A stretch of 64,000 nt of DNA from Tsukamurella conjunctivitidis (GCF_007858475.1 NZ_VIGX01000004.1:124001-188000), one strand, 5' to 3'. Shown: positions 24,339 through 32,841, numbered from the stretch's first letter. Notes: a model not told the origin generated them from the letters alone. Numbers and translations are program-made.

Positions 24339-24905
24339 ATGGCGGACAGCGATGAGATCCGAGTCGGCGATCCTGAACGGCAGCGGGCAGTGGAACTGCT
24401 CGGCGAGGCGATGGCCACGGGGTATCTCACCGTGGACGAGTTCGACCAGCGCACGCACGCCGCGTACGGCGCGACGAATCGCGGTGAGCTGCAGTCGATC
24501 GTGAACGACCTTCCGATCCGCGACCGGCTCTTCCCGCGCACCGTCGCGGAGCGGGCCGCGGACACCCCGCCGGAGGAGCTGGACATCGAGTGGACCACGG
24601 TGCACCGCAAGGGCGTGTGGACCGCCCCCGCGCGGATGCGGATCTCCGGCTCGATGGGCACGGCGAACATCGACTTCCGTCGCGCCGACCTCCCGTACGG
24701 CGAGGTCGAGGTCGACCTGCAGGTATCGATGAGCTCGGTCAAGGTGCGCCTGAGCCCGACGATGCGCGTCGACGTGTCGGGCATCGGGCGTTCCGGTTTG
24801 AGCTCCGTCAAGGACAGGTCAGGACCGCCCGAGGGCGCGTCGGGACCGCTGGTGGTGATCAAGGGATCCGTGTCGGCGGGGAGCACGATCGTCCTTCGCC
24901 GGTGA
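24339..24905 (+). CDS. DUF1707 domain protein
   Basis: A 188-residue cytosolic protein starts at ATG 24339. The N-terminal DUF1707 (SHOCT-like) segment reads IRVGDPERQRAVELLGEAMATGYLTVDEFDQRTHAAYGA. The C-terminal half is a beta-helix-like repeat region (MRISGSMGTANIDFRRADLPYGEVEVDLQVSMSSVKV), as in LiaF-type DUF2154 proteins. A role in envelope stress sensing is possible by analogy. There are no membrane helices. Confidence 0.85.
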   Translation: MADSDEIRVGDPERQRAVELLGEAMATGYLTVDEFDQRTHAAYGATNRGELQSIVNDLPIRDRLFPRTVAERAADTPPEELDIEWTTVHRKGVWTAPARMRISGSMGTANIDFRRADLPYGEVEVDLQVSMSSVKVRLSPTMRVDVSGIGRSGLSSVKDRSGPPEGASGPLVVIKGSVSAGSTIVLRR

Positions 24906-24948
24906 GCGAGCCGATCCCGCGCTACGGTGAGCGGGACGAAGGAGTGTC

Positions 24949-25572
24949 ATGTCCGATGTCTGGCAGCTGGTCCACACGGAGCGCCGCGCCCTGATCGCCT
25001 TCCTGGAGGGGGTCGACGACGCCCGCTGGGACACACCCTCGCTGTGCCCCGGGTGGCGCGTGCGCGACGTCGTCGCGCATCAGATCTCCACTGCCGACAC
25101 CACCCGCCTGAGCTTCATCAGGGGAATGATCGTCGCCCGCTTCGACTTCGACCGCGACAACCAGAACGGCGTCGACCGGGAGCTGGGGCCGGCGGCGCAG
25201 ATGCTCGACCGGTTCCGGGCGCTGGCCGACCGCACGTCCGGACCGCCCGCCCCGCTCGATACCCGACTCGTCGAGGCCGTGGTGCACGGCGAGGACATCC
25301 GACGTCCGCTCGGTGCCGTCGGCGACTATCCGACTGAAGCGGTCGAGCGTGCGCTGCGGCTGCAGGCCCGCACGGGCACGGGGATGGGCGGCGCGAAGGA
25401 GCACGTCGCGGGCCTGCGACTGCGCGCCACCGACGCCGACGTCACGCTCGGTGACGGACCCGAGGTGGCCGGACCGCTGCTGGCGCTGCTGCTGGCCGTG
25501 AGCGGGCGCACCATCGCCCTCGAGGAACTGGACGGCGAGGGGCTGTCGACGCTCGCTGGCCGCGTGGCCTGA
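24949..25572 (+). CDS. Maleylpyruvate isomerase/DinB-like thiol-dependent protein (TIGR03083)
   Basis: A 207-residue protein starts at ATG 24949. The N-terminal four-helix DinB-like domain shows the metal-site pattern (LVHTERRALIAFLEGVDDARWDTPSLCPGWRVRDVVAHQI) with the conserved His in VVAHQ and a second in VVHGEDIRRPLG. Actinobacterial members of this group often use mycothiol. The C-terminal part is the SCP2-like/MDMPI_C domain. The substrate is unknown. Confidence 0.85.
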   Translation: MSDVWQLVHTERRALIAFLEGVDDARWDTPSLCPGWRVRDVVAHQISTADTTRLSFIRGMIVARFDFDRDNQNGVDRELGPAAQMLDRFRALADRTSGPPAPLDTRLVEAVVHGEDIRRPLGAVGDYPTEAVERALRLQARTGTGMGGAKEHVAGLRLRATDADVTLGDGPEVAGPLLALLLAVSGRTIALEELDGEGLSTLAGRVA

Positions 25573-25581
25573 CGATCGCTG

Positions 25582-26319
25582 TCAGTCAGGCGTGTAGGCC
25601 GACAAGACCTCGCGCACCGCGGCGTCGATCGTGGCGTGATCCACGCCGCGTTCGTTCAGGATGATCGCGCCGGGTCCGGTGCCCTCCGCGAGGATGCCGA
25701 GCAGGATGTGCTCGGTGCCGACGTAGTTGTGCCCCAGGCGGAGTGCCTCGCGCAGCACCATCTCGACGGTCTTCTTCGCCGCGGGCGAGAAGGGGATCGG
25801 ATCCGGGCTCTCGCCATCGTCCGGCGCGGAGATCCGCCGGCGCACCACCTCCTCCGTGACCGCCTCCTGAGTGATGCCGCGGCCCAGGAGCAGCCGCGCC
25901 GCAATGCCCTCGGGCTCGCGGAACAGCCCCAGCAGCATGTGGTCCGTATCGATGACCGGGCTCCCGACCTCGCGGGCCTCGTCCTGCGCAGCGACAACCA
26001 CGCTGCGGGCCCGCGGCGTGAAGCGGGAGTACGGCGATCCCGTGGCGTCGATCAGCGTCGACGGATCGACGCTGGGCGGCGCCGAGCGCTGCTGCGCCGC
26101 CTGTTTGGTCATCCCCATCGATTCGCCGATCGACGTCCACGTGGCGCCGCTGCGCCGCGCTTGGTCGACGAAGTGGCCGACGAGATGGTCGGCGGTCTCG
26201 CCGAGGTGCGCCGCGACGGCCACGGCGTCGCCGAGGCGCTCGAGCGCGGTGCCGTCGGGGTGCAGCGCGTGCACGGTGCGGATCAGGTTGTCGAGGCTGA
26301 TGGGTTCGTTCTCGGGCAT
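25582..26319 (-). CDS. HTH-Clp_N fusion protein, probable autoregulator
   Basis: A 245-residue protein starts at ATG 26319. Residues 58-78 (SGATWTSIGESMGMTKQAAQQ) form a helix-turn-helix of the kind seen in sigma4/HTH regulators. Two Clp-N repeats follow (about 96-140 FTPRARSVVVAAQDEAREVG ... DTDHMLLGL and 176-215 FSPAAKKTVEMVLREALRL ... GTEHILLGIL). There is no AAA ATPase domain, so it is not a ClpC chaperone. It may bind DNA and sense Clp substrates or stress. Two identical operator half-site arrangements lie immediately upstream of its start. Confidence 0.88.
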   Translation of the reverse strand: MPENEPISLDNLIRTVHALHPDGTALERLGDAVAVAAHLGETADHLVGHFVDQARRSGATWTSIGESMGMTKQAAQQRSAPPSVDPSTLIDATGSPYSRFTPRARSVVVAAQDEAREVGSPVIDTDHMLLGLFREPEGIAARLLLGRGITQEAVTEEVVRRRISAPDDGESPDPIPFSPAAKKTVEMVLREALRLGHNYVGTEHILLGILAEGTGPGAIILNERGVDHATIDAAVREVLSAYTPD

Positions 26320-26321
26320 GC

Positions 26322-26366
26322 GTCAAGCATGAGTTGACGAAACGATGTTGTCAACCTTTGATTGAC
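26322..26366 (-). promoter_or_regulatory. Twin GTCAA-N7-TTGAC operators
   Basis: Two inverted repeats with identical arms and spacer lengths, GTCAA-N7-TTGAC, lie at 26322-26338 and 26350-26366, 28 bases apart centre to centre. The first ends three bases before the ATG of the HTH-Clp_N gene. They also lie upstream of nothing else, since the next gene downstream (26375) ends here on the same strand. Confidence 0.75.
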
Positions 26367-26374
26367 GAGCGGGT

Positions 26375-27004
26375 TCAGGCGGCGTCGCGGGTGACCGCCC
26401 GCTCGGCGATGGCAGTCCCCGCGGACTCGGCCGCGCGCTCGCGGGCGAGATGCTGTTCCGGGTCGTCGGATTCGCCGTCGACCAGCAGGAACAGGTCGGA
26501 ATCCTCGACGCCCATGTATCCCGCCAGGCCGTCGACCAACTGGGCGCGCATCCCGTCGAGGTAACCGTGCTTGCGGTACGTCGATTCGCCGACGGCGCCG
26601 ATCGGGAAGAAGTAGAGGCGCTTCGGCGCGGCGAGCTCGGCGCCGGACCCCGTGTCGTCGTACGCCCAGTCGCGCGTGAAGACGCGGTCGACCCAGCCCT
26701 TGAGCGGGCCGGGCAGGCCCCACCAGTAGACGGGGAAGACGACCGCGATCGCGTCGAACTCCTCCAGGCGTCGCTGCTCCGCCCGGACGTCCGCGGGGAC
26801 GGCCGAGCGGTCGCGGTAGGCGGCGTGGTCGTCGGGGCCGAATGTCGGATCGAAGCCCGCGGCGAGCACGTCGTGGTGCTCGACCTCGGCGTATCCGCCC
26901 CGCAGTAGGCCGCGGGCGACGGCGCGGGCGGTGCGGGCGGTGGCGGAGTCGGCGTCGGGATGGGCGGTGACCACGACCGCGTGGAGCTGCTGGTGATTCG
27001 TCAT
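26375..27004 (-). CDS. NAD(P)H-quinone oxidoreductase, flavodoxin-like fold
   Basis: A 209-residue protein starts at ATG 27004. It has the NQO/MdaB-type flavodoxin fold: VVVTAHPDADSATARTARAVARGL at the start, then FDAIAVVFPVYWWGLPGPLKGWVDRVFTRDWAYDD, the flavin- and substrate-binding segment. It should reduce quinones by two electrons using NAD(P)H and FAD/FMN. It is divergent from a merR gene whose start is 10 bases away, so the regulator almost certainly controls it. Confidence 0.9.
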   Translation of the reverse strand: MTNHQQLHAVVVTAHPDADSATARTARAVARGLLRGGYAEVEHHDVLAAGFDPTFGPDDHAAYRDRSAVPADVRAEQRRLEEFDAIAVVFPVYWWGLPGPLKGWVDRVFTRDWAYDDTGSGAELAAPKRLYFFPIGAVGESTYRKHGYLDGMRAQLVDGLAGYMGVEDSDLFLLVDGESDDPEQHLARERAAESAGTAIAERAVTRDAA

Positions 27005-27013
27005 ACTGAGAGC

Positions 27014-27421
27014 ATGAACTCTGACACCAATGTCATAGTCAAGCCCGGCCTCCGGATGCGCGATCTCTGCGCGCGCACGGGCGCGACGCCGCGGATGATC
27101 CGCCACTACGAGGCGACGGGGATCCTCGCCCCCGGGCGCGAGTCCAACGGCTATCGGGTGTTCACGGAGGAGGATGTGCGCACCGTCGCCGACGCGCGCT
27201 GCCTCATCGAGGCCGGGCTGTCGGCGGCCGAGACGGCCGAGCTCGTGGGCATCGTCTGCGGCGACGGCGATCCGGCGCCCGGGGAGCTCGACGCCGCGTT
27301 GATCCGCATCGCCGAGCGCCGAACCGTGCTCGACGAGCGGATCGCCCAGCTCATCGACGCGAGGGCCAAGCTCGACGAGCTGCGGGACTACGTGCACGAG
27401 GCCCGCGGTGTCACCAGATGA
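27014..27421 (+). CDS. MerR-family transcriptional regulator
   Basis: A 135-residue regulator is taken from ATG 27014 behind gagag; ATG 27056 (MRDLCARTGATPRMIRHYE) would give the usual short MerR N-terminus. The wHTH MIRHYEATGILAPGRESNGYRVFTEEDV is diagnostic. The C-terminal helix (RRTVLDERIAQLIDARAKLDEL) is the dimerisation coil. There is no Cys cluster for metals. It is expected to control the divergent quinone reductase. Confidence 0.9.
   Translation: MNSDTNVIVKPGLRMRDLCARTGATPRMIRHYEATGILAPGRESNGYRVFTEEDVRTVADARCLIEAGLSAAETAELVGIVCGDGDPAPGELDAALIRIAERRTVLDERIAQLIDARAKLDELRDYVHEARGVTR
27022..27035. promoter_or_regulatory. Palindrome at the merR/quinone-reductase junction
   Basis: TGACA-N4-TGTCA (27022-27035) is a perfect 5+5 inverted repeat 18 bases from the reductase ATG. 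It falls inside the merR frame if ATG 27014 is used. If ATG 27056 is the true start, it lies in a normal MerR operator position. Confidence 0.6.
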
Positions 27422-27764
27422 CTGCGAGCCCCGCGGCGGTCAGCGACAGTAGACCGGCGGCGTAGAACATCCCGCGCGGCACGGCCTCGCCCGTCCGCTT
27501 CTGCCGCGCGCTGCCCATGCCCAGGAGGCCGCCGAGAGCCAGCAGGATCACCAGCTTGATCCCGATCTTGGGGTAGTTCAGCTCGATCCCCGCCGGCCAC
27601 GGCGCCGCGAGGGCGAGGCCGGTGATCAGGGAGAGGAGCAGGCCGTAGTCCATGACCCGGTCGAAGCGGAACCGGCGCGACGCCGCCGAAGCCACCCAGC
27701 CGCCGAAGGTGATCGCGAAGCCCACGATGTGCACGAGAACTATTACGTTGCGTAGTACTTCCAT
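27411..27764 (-). CDS. Small four-helix membrane protein, unknown
   Basis: A 117-residue protein starts at ATG 27764. It is almost entirely hydrophobic, with four predicted helices (about residues 6-26, 42-58, 70-88, 100-116). The motif VLVHIVGFAITFGGW near the start resembles small CopD/YoaI-type membrane proteins, without certainty. It is convergent with merR (11-base overlap). Confidence 0.75.
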   Translation of the reverse strand: MEVLRNVIVLVHIVGFAITFGGWVASAASRRFRFDRVMDYGLLLSLITGLALAAPWPAGIELNYPKIGIKLVILLALGGLLGMGSARQKRTGEAVPRGMFYAAGLLSLTAAGLAVIW

Positions 27765-27869
27765 GGTCTCAGCGTAGCGAACCGGACGAATCGTGCACGG
27801 GGTACCAGGATTCGCGCGAACCGCGCCGAGGGGTTCCCTGCGCCCGTGGACGGGGCTACGGTCGGAGCC

Positions 27870-29063
27870 ATGGGTGCAGTCGTCATCGTCGGAGCAGGGC
27901 TTGCAGCCGCGAAAGCGGCGGAGGCGCTGAGGGATCTGGGCCACGACGGCCCCGTCGTGCTGATCGGGGCCGAGCCTCACCGGCCGTACGAGCGGCCCCC
28001 GCTGTCCAAGGACTATCTCCAGGGCAAGGCCGACCGCGAGAGCGTCTTCACCTTCGACGCCGCCTGGTACGCCGACCACGATGTCACCCTGCGAACCGGA
28101 GTCCGGGCCGTCTCACTCGACCGCGAGGGGCGCACCGTCGGCCTCGACACGGGGGAGTCCGTGCCCTACGACGACCTGATCCTGGCCACCGGTTCCCGCG
28201 CGCGACCGTTGCCCGGAGCCGACGGCGTGCACTACCTGCGGACGCTCGATGACAGCGATGCCCTGCGGGCGGTCTTCGAGAAGGGCGGGCGCCTCGGCGT
28301 CGTCGGCGCCGGCTGGATCGGGCTCGAGGCCGCTGCGGCCGCCCGCGGCGCCGGCCTGGAGGTCACCGTCGTCGAGCCCGCCGAACAGCCGTTGCTCGGC
28401 GCGCTCGGCCCCGAACTCGGCAAGGTCTTCGCCGACCTGCACCGCGCGCACGGCGTCGATCTGCGTACCGGGATCGGCGTGCGCGCCGTCGAACCCGGCG
28501 GTCGGGGCCTCGTCCTCGACGACGGGACCACGATCGAGACGGACGCCGTGCTCGTCGGGATCGGCGCGCTGCCGAACATCGAACTCGCCGACGAGGCCGG
28601 CCTGGCGACCGCGGAGGGCGGCGTCGCCGTCGACGCGGGACTGCGGACGTCCGACCCGCACGTCTTCGCCGTCGGGGACATCGCCGCCGCCGAGAACCCG
28701 ACGGTGGGGCGGCGGGTCCGCGTGGAGCACTGGGCCAACGCGCTCAACCAGCCGCGCGTCGCCGCGGCGAACATCCTCGGCGGGTCCGAGGTCTACGACC
28801 GCCTCCCGTACTTCTTCACCGACCAGTACCAGCTCGGCATGGAGTACCTCGGCCTGTCCACCGGCTACGACGACGTGGTGATCCGCGGCGACCTCGACGC
28901 GCTGGAGTTCGTCGCCTTCTGGCTGGCGGAGGGGCGCGTCCTCGCCGGAATGAACGTGAACGTGTGGGACGTGGGCGATGATGTGCGTGCGCTGATCACA
29001 TCCCGCCGGGTGGTCGACGCGGCTCGCCTCGCGGATCCCGGCGTACCGCTCGCGGAGGTCTAG
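27870..29063 (+). CDS. FAD-dependent ferredoxin/rubredoxin reductase-type oxidoreductase
   Basis: A 397-residue enzyme starts at ATG 27870 (an upstream GTG at 27846 is possible). The N-terminal FAD motif VVIVGAGLAAAKAAEAL, RPYERPPLSKDYL, the ATG motif DDLILATGSRARPLPG, the NAD-binding LGVVGAGWIGLEAAA and the second FAD motif VFAVGDIAA all match ferredoxin reductases of class I dioxygenase and P450 systems (CamA/ThcD-like). The C-terminal reductase domain is present. No ferredoxin gene is adjacent, so its redox partner is unknown. Confidence 0.9.
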   Translation: MGAVVIVGAGLAAAKAAEALRDLGHDGPVVLIGAEPHRPYERPPLSKDYLQGKADRESVFTFDAAWYADHDVTLRTGVRAVSLDREGRTVGLDTGESVPYDDLILATGSRARPLPGADGVHYLRTLDDSDALRAVFEKGGRLGVVGAGWIGLEAAAAARGAGLEVTVVEPAEQPLLGALGPELGKVFADLHRAHGVDLRTGIGVRAVEPGGRGLVLDDGTTIETDAVLVGIGALPNIELADEAGLATAEGGVAVDAGLRTSDPHVFAVGDIAAAENPTVGRRVRVEHWANALNQPRVAAANILGGSEVYDRLPYFFTDQYQLGMEYLGLSTGYDDVVIRGDLDALEFVAFWLAEGRVLAGMNVNVWDVGDDVRALITSRRVVDAARLADPGVPLAEV

Positions 29064-29068
29064 TACGC

Positions 29069-30040
29069 ATGACGCCCCGACGGTCGGCGCGGGTCGCCGG
29101 CGCGGTCGCCGCCGCCCTCGTCACCGTCTCGCTCTTCGTCGCTCCGGCGAGCGCGGCACCGTCGCCCTACTGCGGCACGGCGTTGACACCCGCGGAGAAC
29201 GCGCGCATCGTCGCGCTCTCCGACCCGCGTGCGCTCCCCACCGCGCCGACGTTCGCGAGCTTGGACGACCTCGCGGTGCGGCAGCGCGGCATCGCCGACA
29301 TCCTGGCCGCCCACCGCGACCGGCGGGGCCTGTTCGGCGTCGGCATGGACGGCGTGATCCGCGATGCGGTGACCCCGACGCAGCGGAACGAGGCGGGCCT
29401 CGACGATCCCCGCTACACGAAATCGCTGTCGATCGACCTGGTCAGCCGCTACCTGCGGGCCGTGCACGCGCAGTGGACCGGTGGCGCCGTGCCGCAGTGG
29501 TGGGGCAACTACTTCCGGCTGGCCGCGCGGTGCGAGCTGCCTCCCGGCCGGGTGGCGATGGCGGGCTACAACGCACACATCACTGTCGACCTGGCGTACA
29601 CGGTCGCGCAGACCCGCAGCACGCCCGCGAACGCGCTCGACTTCTACCGCATCGTGGACTCGATCGCGAAGAACGGCAACGTGATCCCGGAACGCAGCAA
29701 GCGCATCTACGACGCCGACCTGTGGGGCCTGTGGACCTTCTACTTCTTCGGGCAGGGGCTCGACCGGCTCGTCGGCGCCGGCGTCGCCTCCAACCTGATG
29801 CTGCGCGCCGCCGACGACGGTTACAACACCCTCACCTTCGCGAACGGGCTCGCGCTGCAGAACCCCGGCGTCCGCCCGGCTACCGAGGGCGCGATCCTGG
29901 CGCTCTGGCAGACGGGCGAGATCGCCTTCGACGTCCTGTCGGGCCTGGGCGGCCTCGGCGCCCCGGTCGCGCCGGCCCCGAGCCCCGCCCCGACGCCGCG
30001 CCCCACACCCGCACCGGTCCTCGCCGCCAGCGGCCGCTGA
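29069..30040 (+). CDS. Secreted DUF5995 protein
   Basis: A 323-residue protein starts at ATG 29069, five bases after the previous stop. It has a clear Sec signal peptide (basic RRSAR, hydrophobic core, cleavage near ASA-AP at about residue 30). The mature domain (YNAHITVDLAYTVA, WGLWTFYFFGQGLDRLV) matches the DUF5995 family of actinobacteria, of unknown function. The tail is a Pro/Thr/Ala linker (APSPAPTPRPTPAP), typical of exported or wall-associated proteins. Confidence 0.85.
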   Translation: MTPRRSARVAGAVAAALVTVSLFVAPASAAPSPYCGTALTPAENARIVALSDPRALPTAPTFASLDDLAVRQRGIADILAAHRDRRGLFGVGMDGVIRDAVTPTQRNEAGLDDPRYTKSLSIDLVSRYLRAVHAQWTGGAVPQWWGNYFRLAARCELPPGRVAMAGYNAHITVDLAYTVAQTRSTPANALDFYRIVDSIAKNGNVIPERSKRIYDADLWGLWTFYFFGQGLDRLVGAGVASNLMLRAADDGYNTLTFANGLALQNPGVRPATEGAILALWQTGEIAFDVLSGLGGLGAPVAPAPSPAPTPRPTPAPVLAASGR

Positions 30041-30064
30041 CCGGCGGGGTGCGATAGTGCAGGG

Positions 30065-30466
30065 GTGACCTTCGAGGAACTCGTCAACTACAACGACTCC
30101 CTGCCGTTCAACCGCTGGGCCGGTATCGAGGTGCTCAGCGCCGACCGGGAGGAGGTCGTGCTCCGCCTCGAGCGCCGCGACGACCTGTGCCAGAACGTCG
30201 GGGGCCTGCACGCCGCGCTCATCGCCGGCGTCCTCGAGAACGCGTGCGGCTACGCCCTCGCGATGCATCCCGGCGCGGGCGGCCTCGTCACGCAGATGGA
30301 CACGCAGTTCCTGCGCCCCGCTCAGGGCGAGGCCTTCCTGGCCGTCGGCCGGGTGGTGAAGCCCGGCAGCAAGCAGAGCTTCTCCGAGGCCGACTTCTTC
30401 GTCGAGGTCGACGGTGCGCGCGGGCCACGGTTCGCCACGGCCCGCGCGCTCATCGTCCCGTCCTAG
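30065..30466 (+). CDS. PaaI-like hotdog-fold thioesterase
   Basis: A 133-residue single hotdog domain starts at GTG 30065. The segments DDLCQNVGGLHAALIAGVLENACGYAL and TQMDTQFLRPAQGEAFL match the PaaI/DUF4442 group, where a catalytic Asn-Gly-(x)-His is expected; here NVGGLHAA keeps the Gly-x-His part. It would hydrolyse acyl-CoA esters. The substrate is unknown. Confidence 0.85.
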   Translation: MTFEELVNYNDSLPFNRWAGIEVLSADREEVVLRLERRDDLCQNVGGLHAALIAGVLENACGYALAMHPGAGGLVTQMDTQFLRPAQGEAFLAVGRVVKPGSKQSFSEADFFVEVDGARGPRFATARALIVPS

Positions 30467-30470
30467 TCGA

Positions 30471-31508
30471 TCAGGAGCGGGGCCGGAGGCGCCGCACCGC
30501 CCGGTAAAGCCCGTAGACGATCAGCAGCACCGCGGCCCACGGCAACACGGCGCCGACGATCACCAGCAGCCACCGTCCGGCGCCGAGCAGGGCGTCCCAG
30601 CCGTTCCGCAGCCCGCCCGTGAACCCGGACCGGTCGGCGCCGGCCGCGGCCGGCTTGTCGATCGACACCGTCACCGTCGAGAGCGACACCTGGTCCCCGA
30701 TCGACGCGCGCCGCGACTGCAGCGTCTCCAACTCCTGCTGCCGGGAGGTGAGCGCGGACTCGGCCGCGATCACCTGGTCGGTGGTCTCGGCCCGCGCGAG
30801 GTTCGCCGTGAGCCGGTCGACGGAGACCTGAGTCGCGCGGATCCGCGCCTCGAGATCGACGACGGTGCCGGTCACGTCCTCGTGCTCCAGCCGCACGGAG
30901 CCGACCTCGCCCAGGCCGCCGACCTTCTCCACCAGCTCGTTCACCTTCTCGTTCGGCACCCGCAGTGTCAGCCTGGCGCGGGCGTTCTCGCCGCCGGTCT
31001 CGGTGCGCTGGTCGACCCGTCCGCCGAGCCGTTCGGCGAGCGCGGCCAGCTCTGTGGACACCGCCGCCGGGTCGGGGTTCGTCACGTCGACGGTGCCGGT
31101 GGTGATCACCTGCCGCGACGCCGGGGCGTTCGCCGGTGTCGACGGTGCGCCCGCCCCCGTCGTGGGCGCGGCGGCCCCCGTCGTGGGTGCCGCCTTCGGG
31201 GCGGGAGCGATCGTCGGCGCGCCGCCGGTGATGGGCGCGGACTCCGCGGCACCGCGACCCGCGGTCGCGGTCTGCGGCGCCGGGGCCGAGAACGCGGAGT
31301 CGCTTCCGCCGCCCTGGAACTGGCTCGCCACCACCCCGCCCACGGCCACCACCGCGATCGTGGCGGCCGCGGCGATGCCCAGCGTCCGGTGCTTGCGGCT
31401 GCGGCGCCGCGCCCGCAGGTCGTCGCCGACCTCGGTCATCACCGCGGAGCGCATGGCGGCGAGGCGGTCGTCGGTGAGGATGTCGTCGGGGGTGATCCGG
31501 GCGGTCAT
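30471..31508 (-). CDS. DUF4349 membrane protein, likely partner of the adjacent ECF sigma factor
   Basis: A 345-residue protein starts at ATG 31508, overlapping the sigma-factor stop by four bases. The cytoplasmic N-terminus (about 40 residues) is followed by a transmembrane helix (44-62), a low-complexity Pro/Ala/Thr linker, the DUF4349 domain (about 135-300) containing a coiled coil (LEARIRATQVSVDRLTANL) and a C-terminal transmembrane helix (about 315-337). The placement behind an ECF sigma factor suggests a membrane-bound regulator. It lacks a recognisable zinc anti-sigma motif. Confidence 0.82.
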   Translation of the reverse strand: MTARITPDDILTDDRLAAMRSAVMTEVGDDLRARRRSRKHRTLGIAAAATIAVVAVGGVVASQFQGGGSDSAFSAPAPQTATAGRGAAESAPITGGAPTIAPAPKAAPTTGAAAPTTGAGAPSTPANAPASRQVITTGTVDVTNPDPAAVSTELAALAERLGGRVDQRTETGGENARARLTLRVPNEKVNELVEKVGGLGEVGSVRLEHEDVTGTVVDLEARIRATQVSVDRLTANLARAETTDQVIAAESALTSRQQELETLQSRRASIGDQVSLSTVTVSIDKPAAAGADRSGFTGGLRNGWDALLGAGRWLLVIVGAVLPWAAVLLIVYGLYRAVRRLRPRS

Positions 31509-32083
31509 GACTGCTCCCTCAGGGTGCTCAGGTCGGCGCGCAGGCGGCCGCGCAGCCGGGAGACGCGGTTGCGCACGGCGGCGTGGGTCACGCCCACCTC
31601 CGCGGCGGCCCGCTCGTAGGTCTGTTCGTCCTCCACGCACAGGCGGTAGAGGCGCTGGTCGGTGGGGGACAGGGCGTTCACCGCGCCGGCGATGAGCGTG
31701 CGGACCTCGGCGGCGAGCACCTCGTCCTCGGGCGAGGGCGTCGCGTCCGGCGGCTCGGCGTCGTCGAGCGGGGCCGATCTGTCGCGGACCGCGGAGAGGC
31801 GCCGCCCCGCGTTGAGCGCGGTGTACCGCGCGGTGGTGAGCAGCCACGGGAGCACCGACTCGTCGACGATCCGCACCGAATCGATGCGGCGCCAGAGCGT
31901 GAGGAAGGTGTCCTGGGCGACTTCCTGCGCGGCATCGGCGTCGCGCAGCACGGTGTAAGCCTGCCAGTAGACGGGGCGCACGTGGCGATCATGGATCGCC
32001 GCGAAGGCGGAGCCGTCCCCGCCCGCGGCGCGGGCGAGGAGGGTCCGGTCCGCGGATTCGTCGGTTCTCATCGTGGACGTCAC
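31505..32083 (-). CDS. ECF RNA polymerase sigma factor
   Basis: A 192-residue ECF sigma factor starts at GTG 32083 (ATG 32071 is an alternative). Sigma2 reads FAAIHDRHVRPVYWQAYTVLRDADAAQEVAQDTFLTLW, and sigma4 reads LSPTDQRLYRLCVEDEQTYERAAAEVGVTHAAVRNRVSRLRGRL. It directs transcription of a small stress regulon. The coupled DUF4349 protein downstream is the obvious candidate for its control. Confidence 0.92.
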   Translation of the reverse strand: MTSTMRTDESADRTLLARAAGGDGSAFAAIHDRHVRPVYWQAYTVLRDADAAQEVAQDTFLTLWRRIDSVRIVDESVLPWLLTTARYTALNAGRRLSAVRDRSAPLDDAEPPDATPSPEDEVLAAEVRTLIAGAVNALSPTDQRLYRLCVEDEQTYERAAAEVGVTHAAVRNRVSRLRGRLRADLSTLREQS

Positions 32084-32136
32084 ACCTCTCTATGTCCCCG
32101 AGATGCCCGACCGTCTCGTCCGCGTTCGGAGGTTCG

Positions 32137-32775
32137 TCAGACGGTGAGGTGGATGCCCTCGTCGTCGACGGTGACGCCGACCGCCGTCAGGTCGTCGACG
32201 TGTGCGTCGGGGGAGAAGCGGGCCGCCTGCGGGCCCACCCCGACCACGCGCATCCCGGCGGCCTTCGCGGCGGCGACGCCGGCCTCCGAGTCCTCGAAGA
32301 CGATGCAGTCGGCGGGGTCGACGCCCAGCAGCGCCGCGCCGTGGAGGAAGCCCTCGGGGTCGGGCTTGCTGGCGCGCACGTCCTCGGCCGTCACCCGCAC
32401 CGCCGGCAGCGGCAGGCCCGCCGCGCCCATGCGCGCCGTCGAGAGGGGCACGTCCGCCGAGGTCACCAGGGCGTGCGGCGCACCGTCGAGCGCGGCGAGG
32501 AACGCGGGCGCTCCCGCGACGGGGACGACGCCCTCGGTGTCGGCGGTCTCCTGCGCGAGCAGGAGGCGGTTCTCGGCGAGATTGACCTCCGCCGGGCGGT
32601 CGGGCAGCAGTTCGGCCATGGTCGCGTGCCCCTGCCGGCCGTGCGCGACGGCCAGCACGGCGGCGGGGTCGAGGCCCTTCTCCCGCGCCCACCGGGTCCA
32701 GCAGCGTTCGACGACGGCGTGCGAATCGACCAGCGTGCCGTCCATGTCCAGCAGCAGTGCGCGACCGGTGAGCAT
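32137..32775 (-). CDS. HAD-superfamily sugar phosphatase
   Basis: A 212-residue HAD-IA hydrolase starts at ATG 32775 after aggagg. Motif I is LLLDMDGTLVDSH, motif II LVTSADV, and motif III/IV KPDPEGFLHG ... IVFEDSEAGVAAAKAAGM. The cap is helical, as in phosphoglycolate or 2-deoxyglucose-6-phosphate phosphatases. It would dephosphorylate a small sugar phosphate in the cytosol. Confidence 0.9.
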   Translation of the reverse strand: MLTGRALLLDMDGTLVDSHAVVERCWTRWAREKGLDPAAVLAVAHGRQGHATMAELLPDRPAEVNLAENRLLLAQETADTEGVVPVAGAPAFLAALDGAPHALVTSADVPLSTARMGAAGLPLPAVRVTAEDVRASKPDPEGFLHGAALLGVDPADCIVFEDSEAGVAAAKAAGMRVVGVGPQAARFSPDAHVDDLTAVGVTVDDEGIHLTV

Positions 32776-32841
32776 GCATGTCCTCCTGGGGTGGGCGTAC
32801 GGGCACCACGATACGGACCGGTTCGGGTGGGGCGGTACGGA

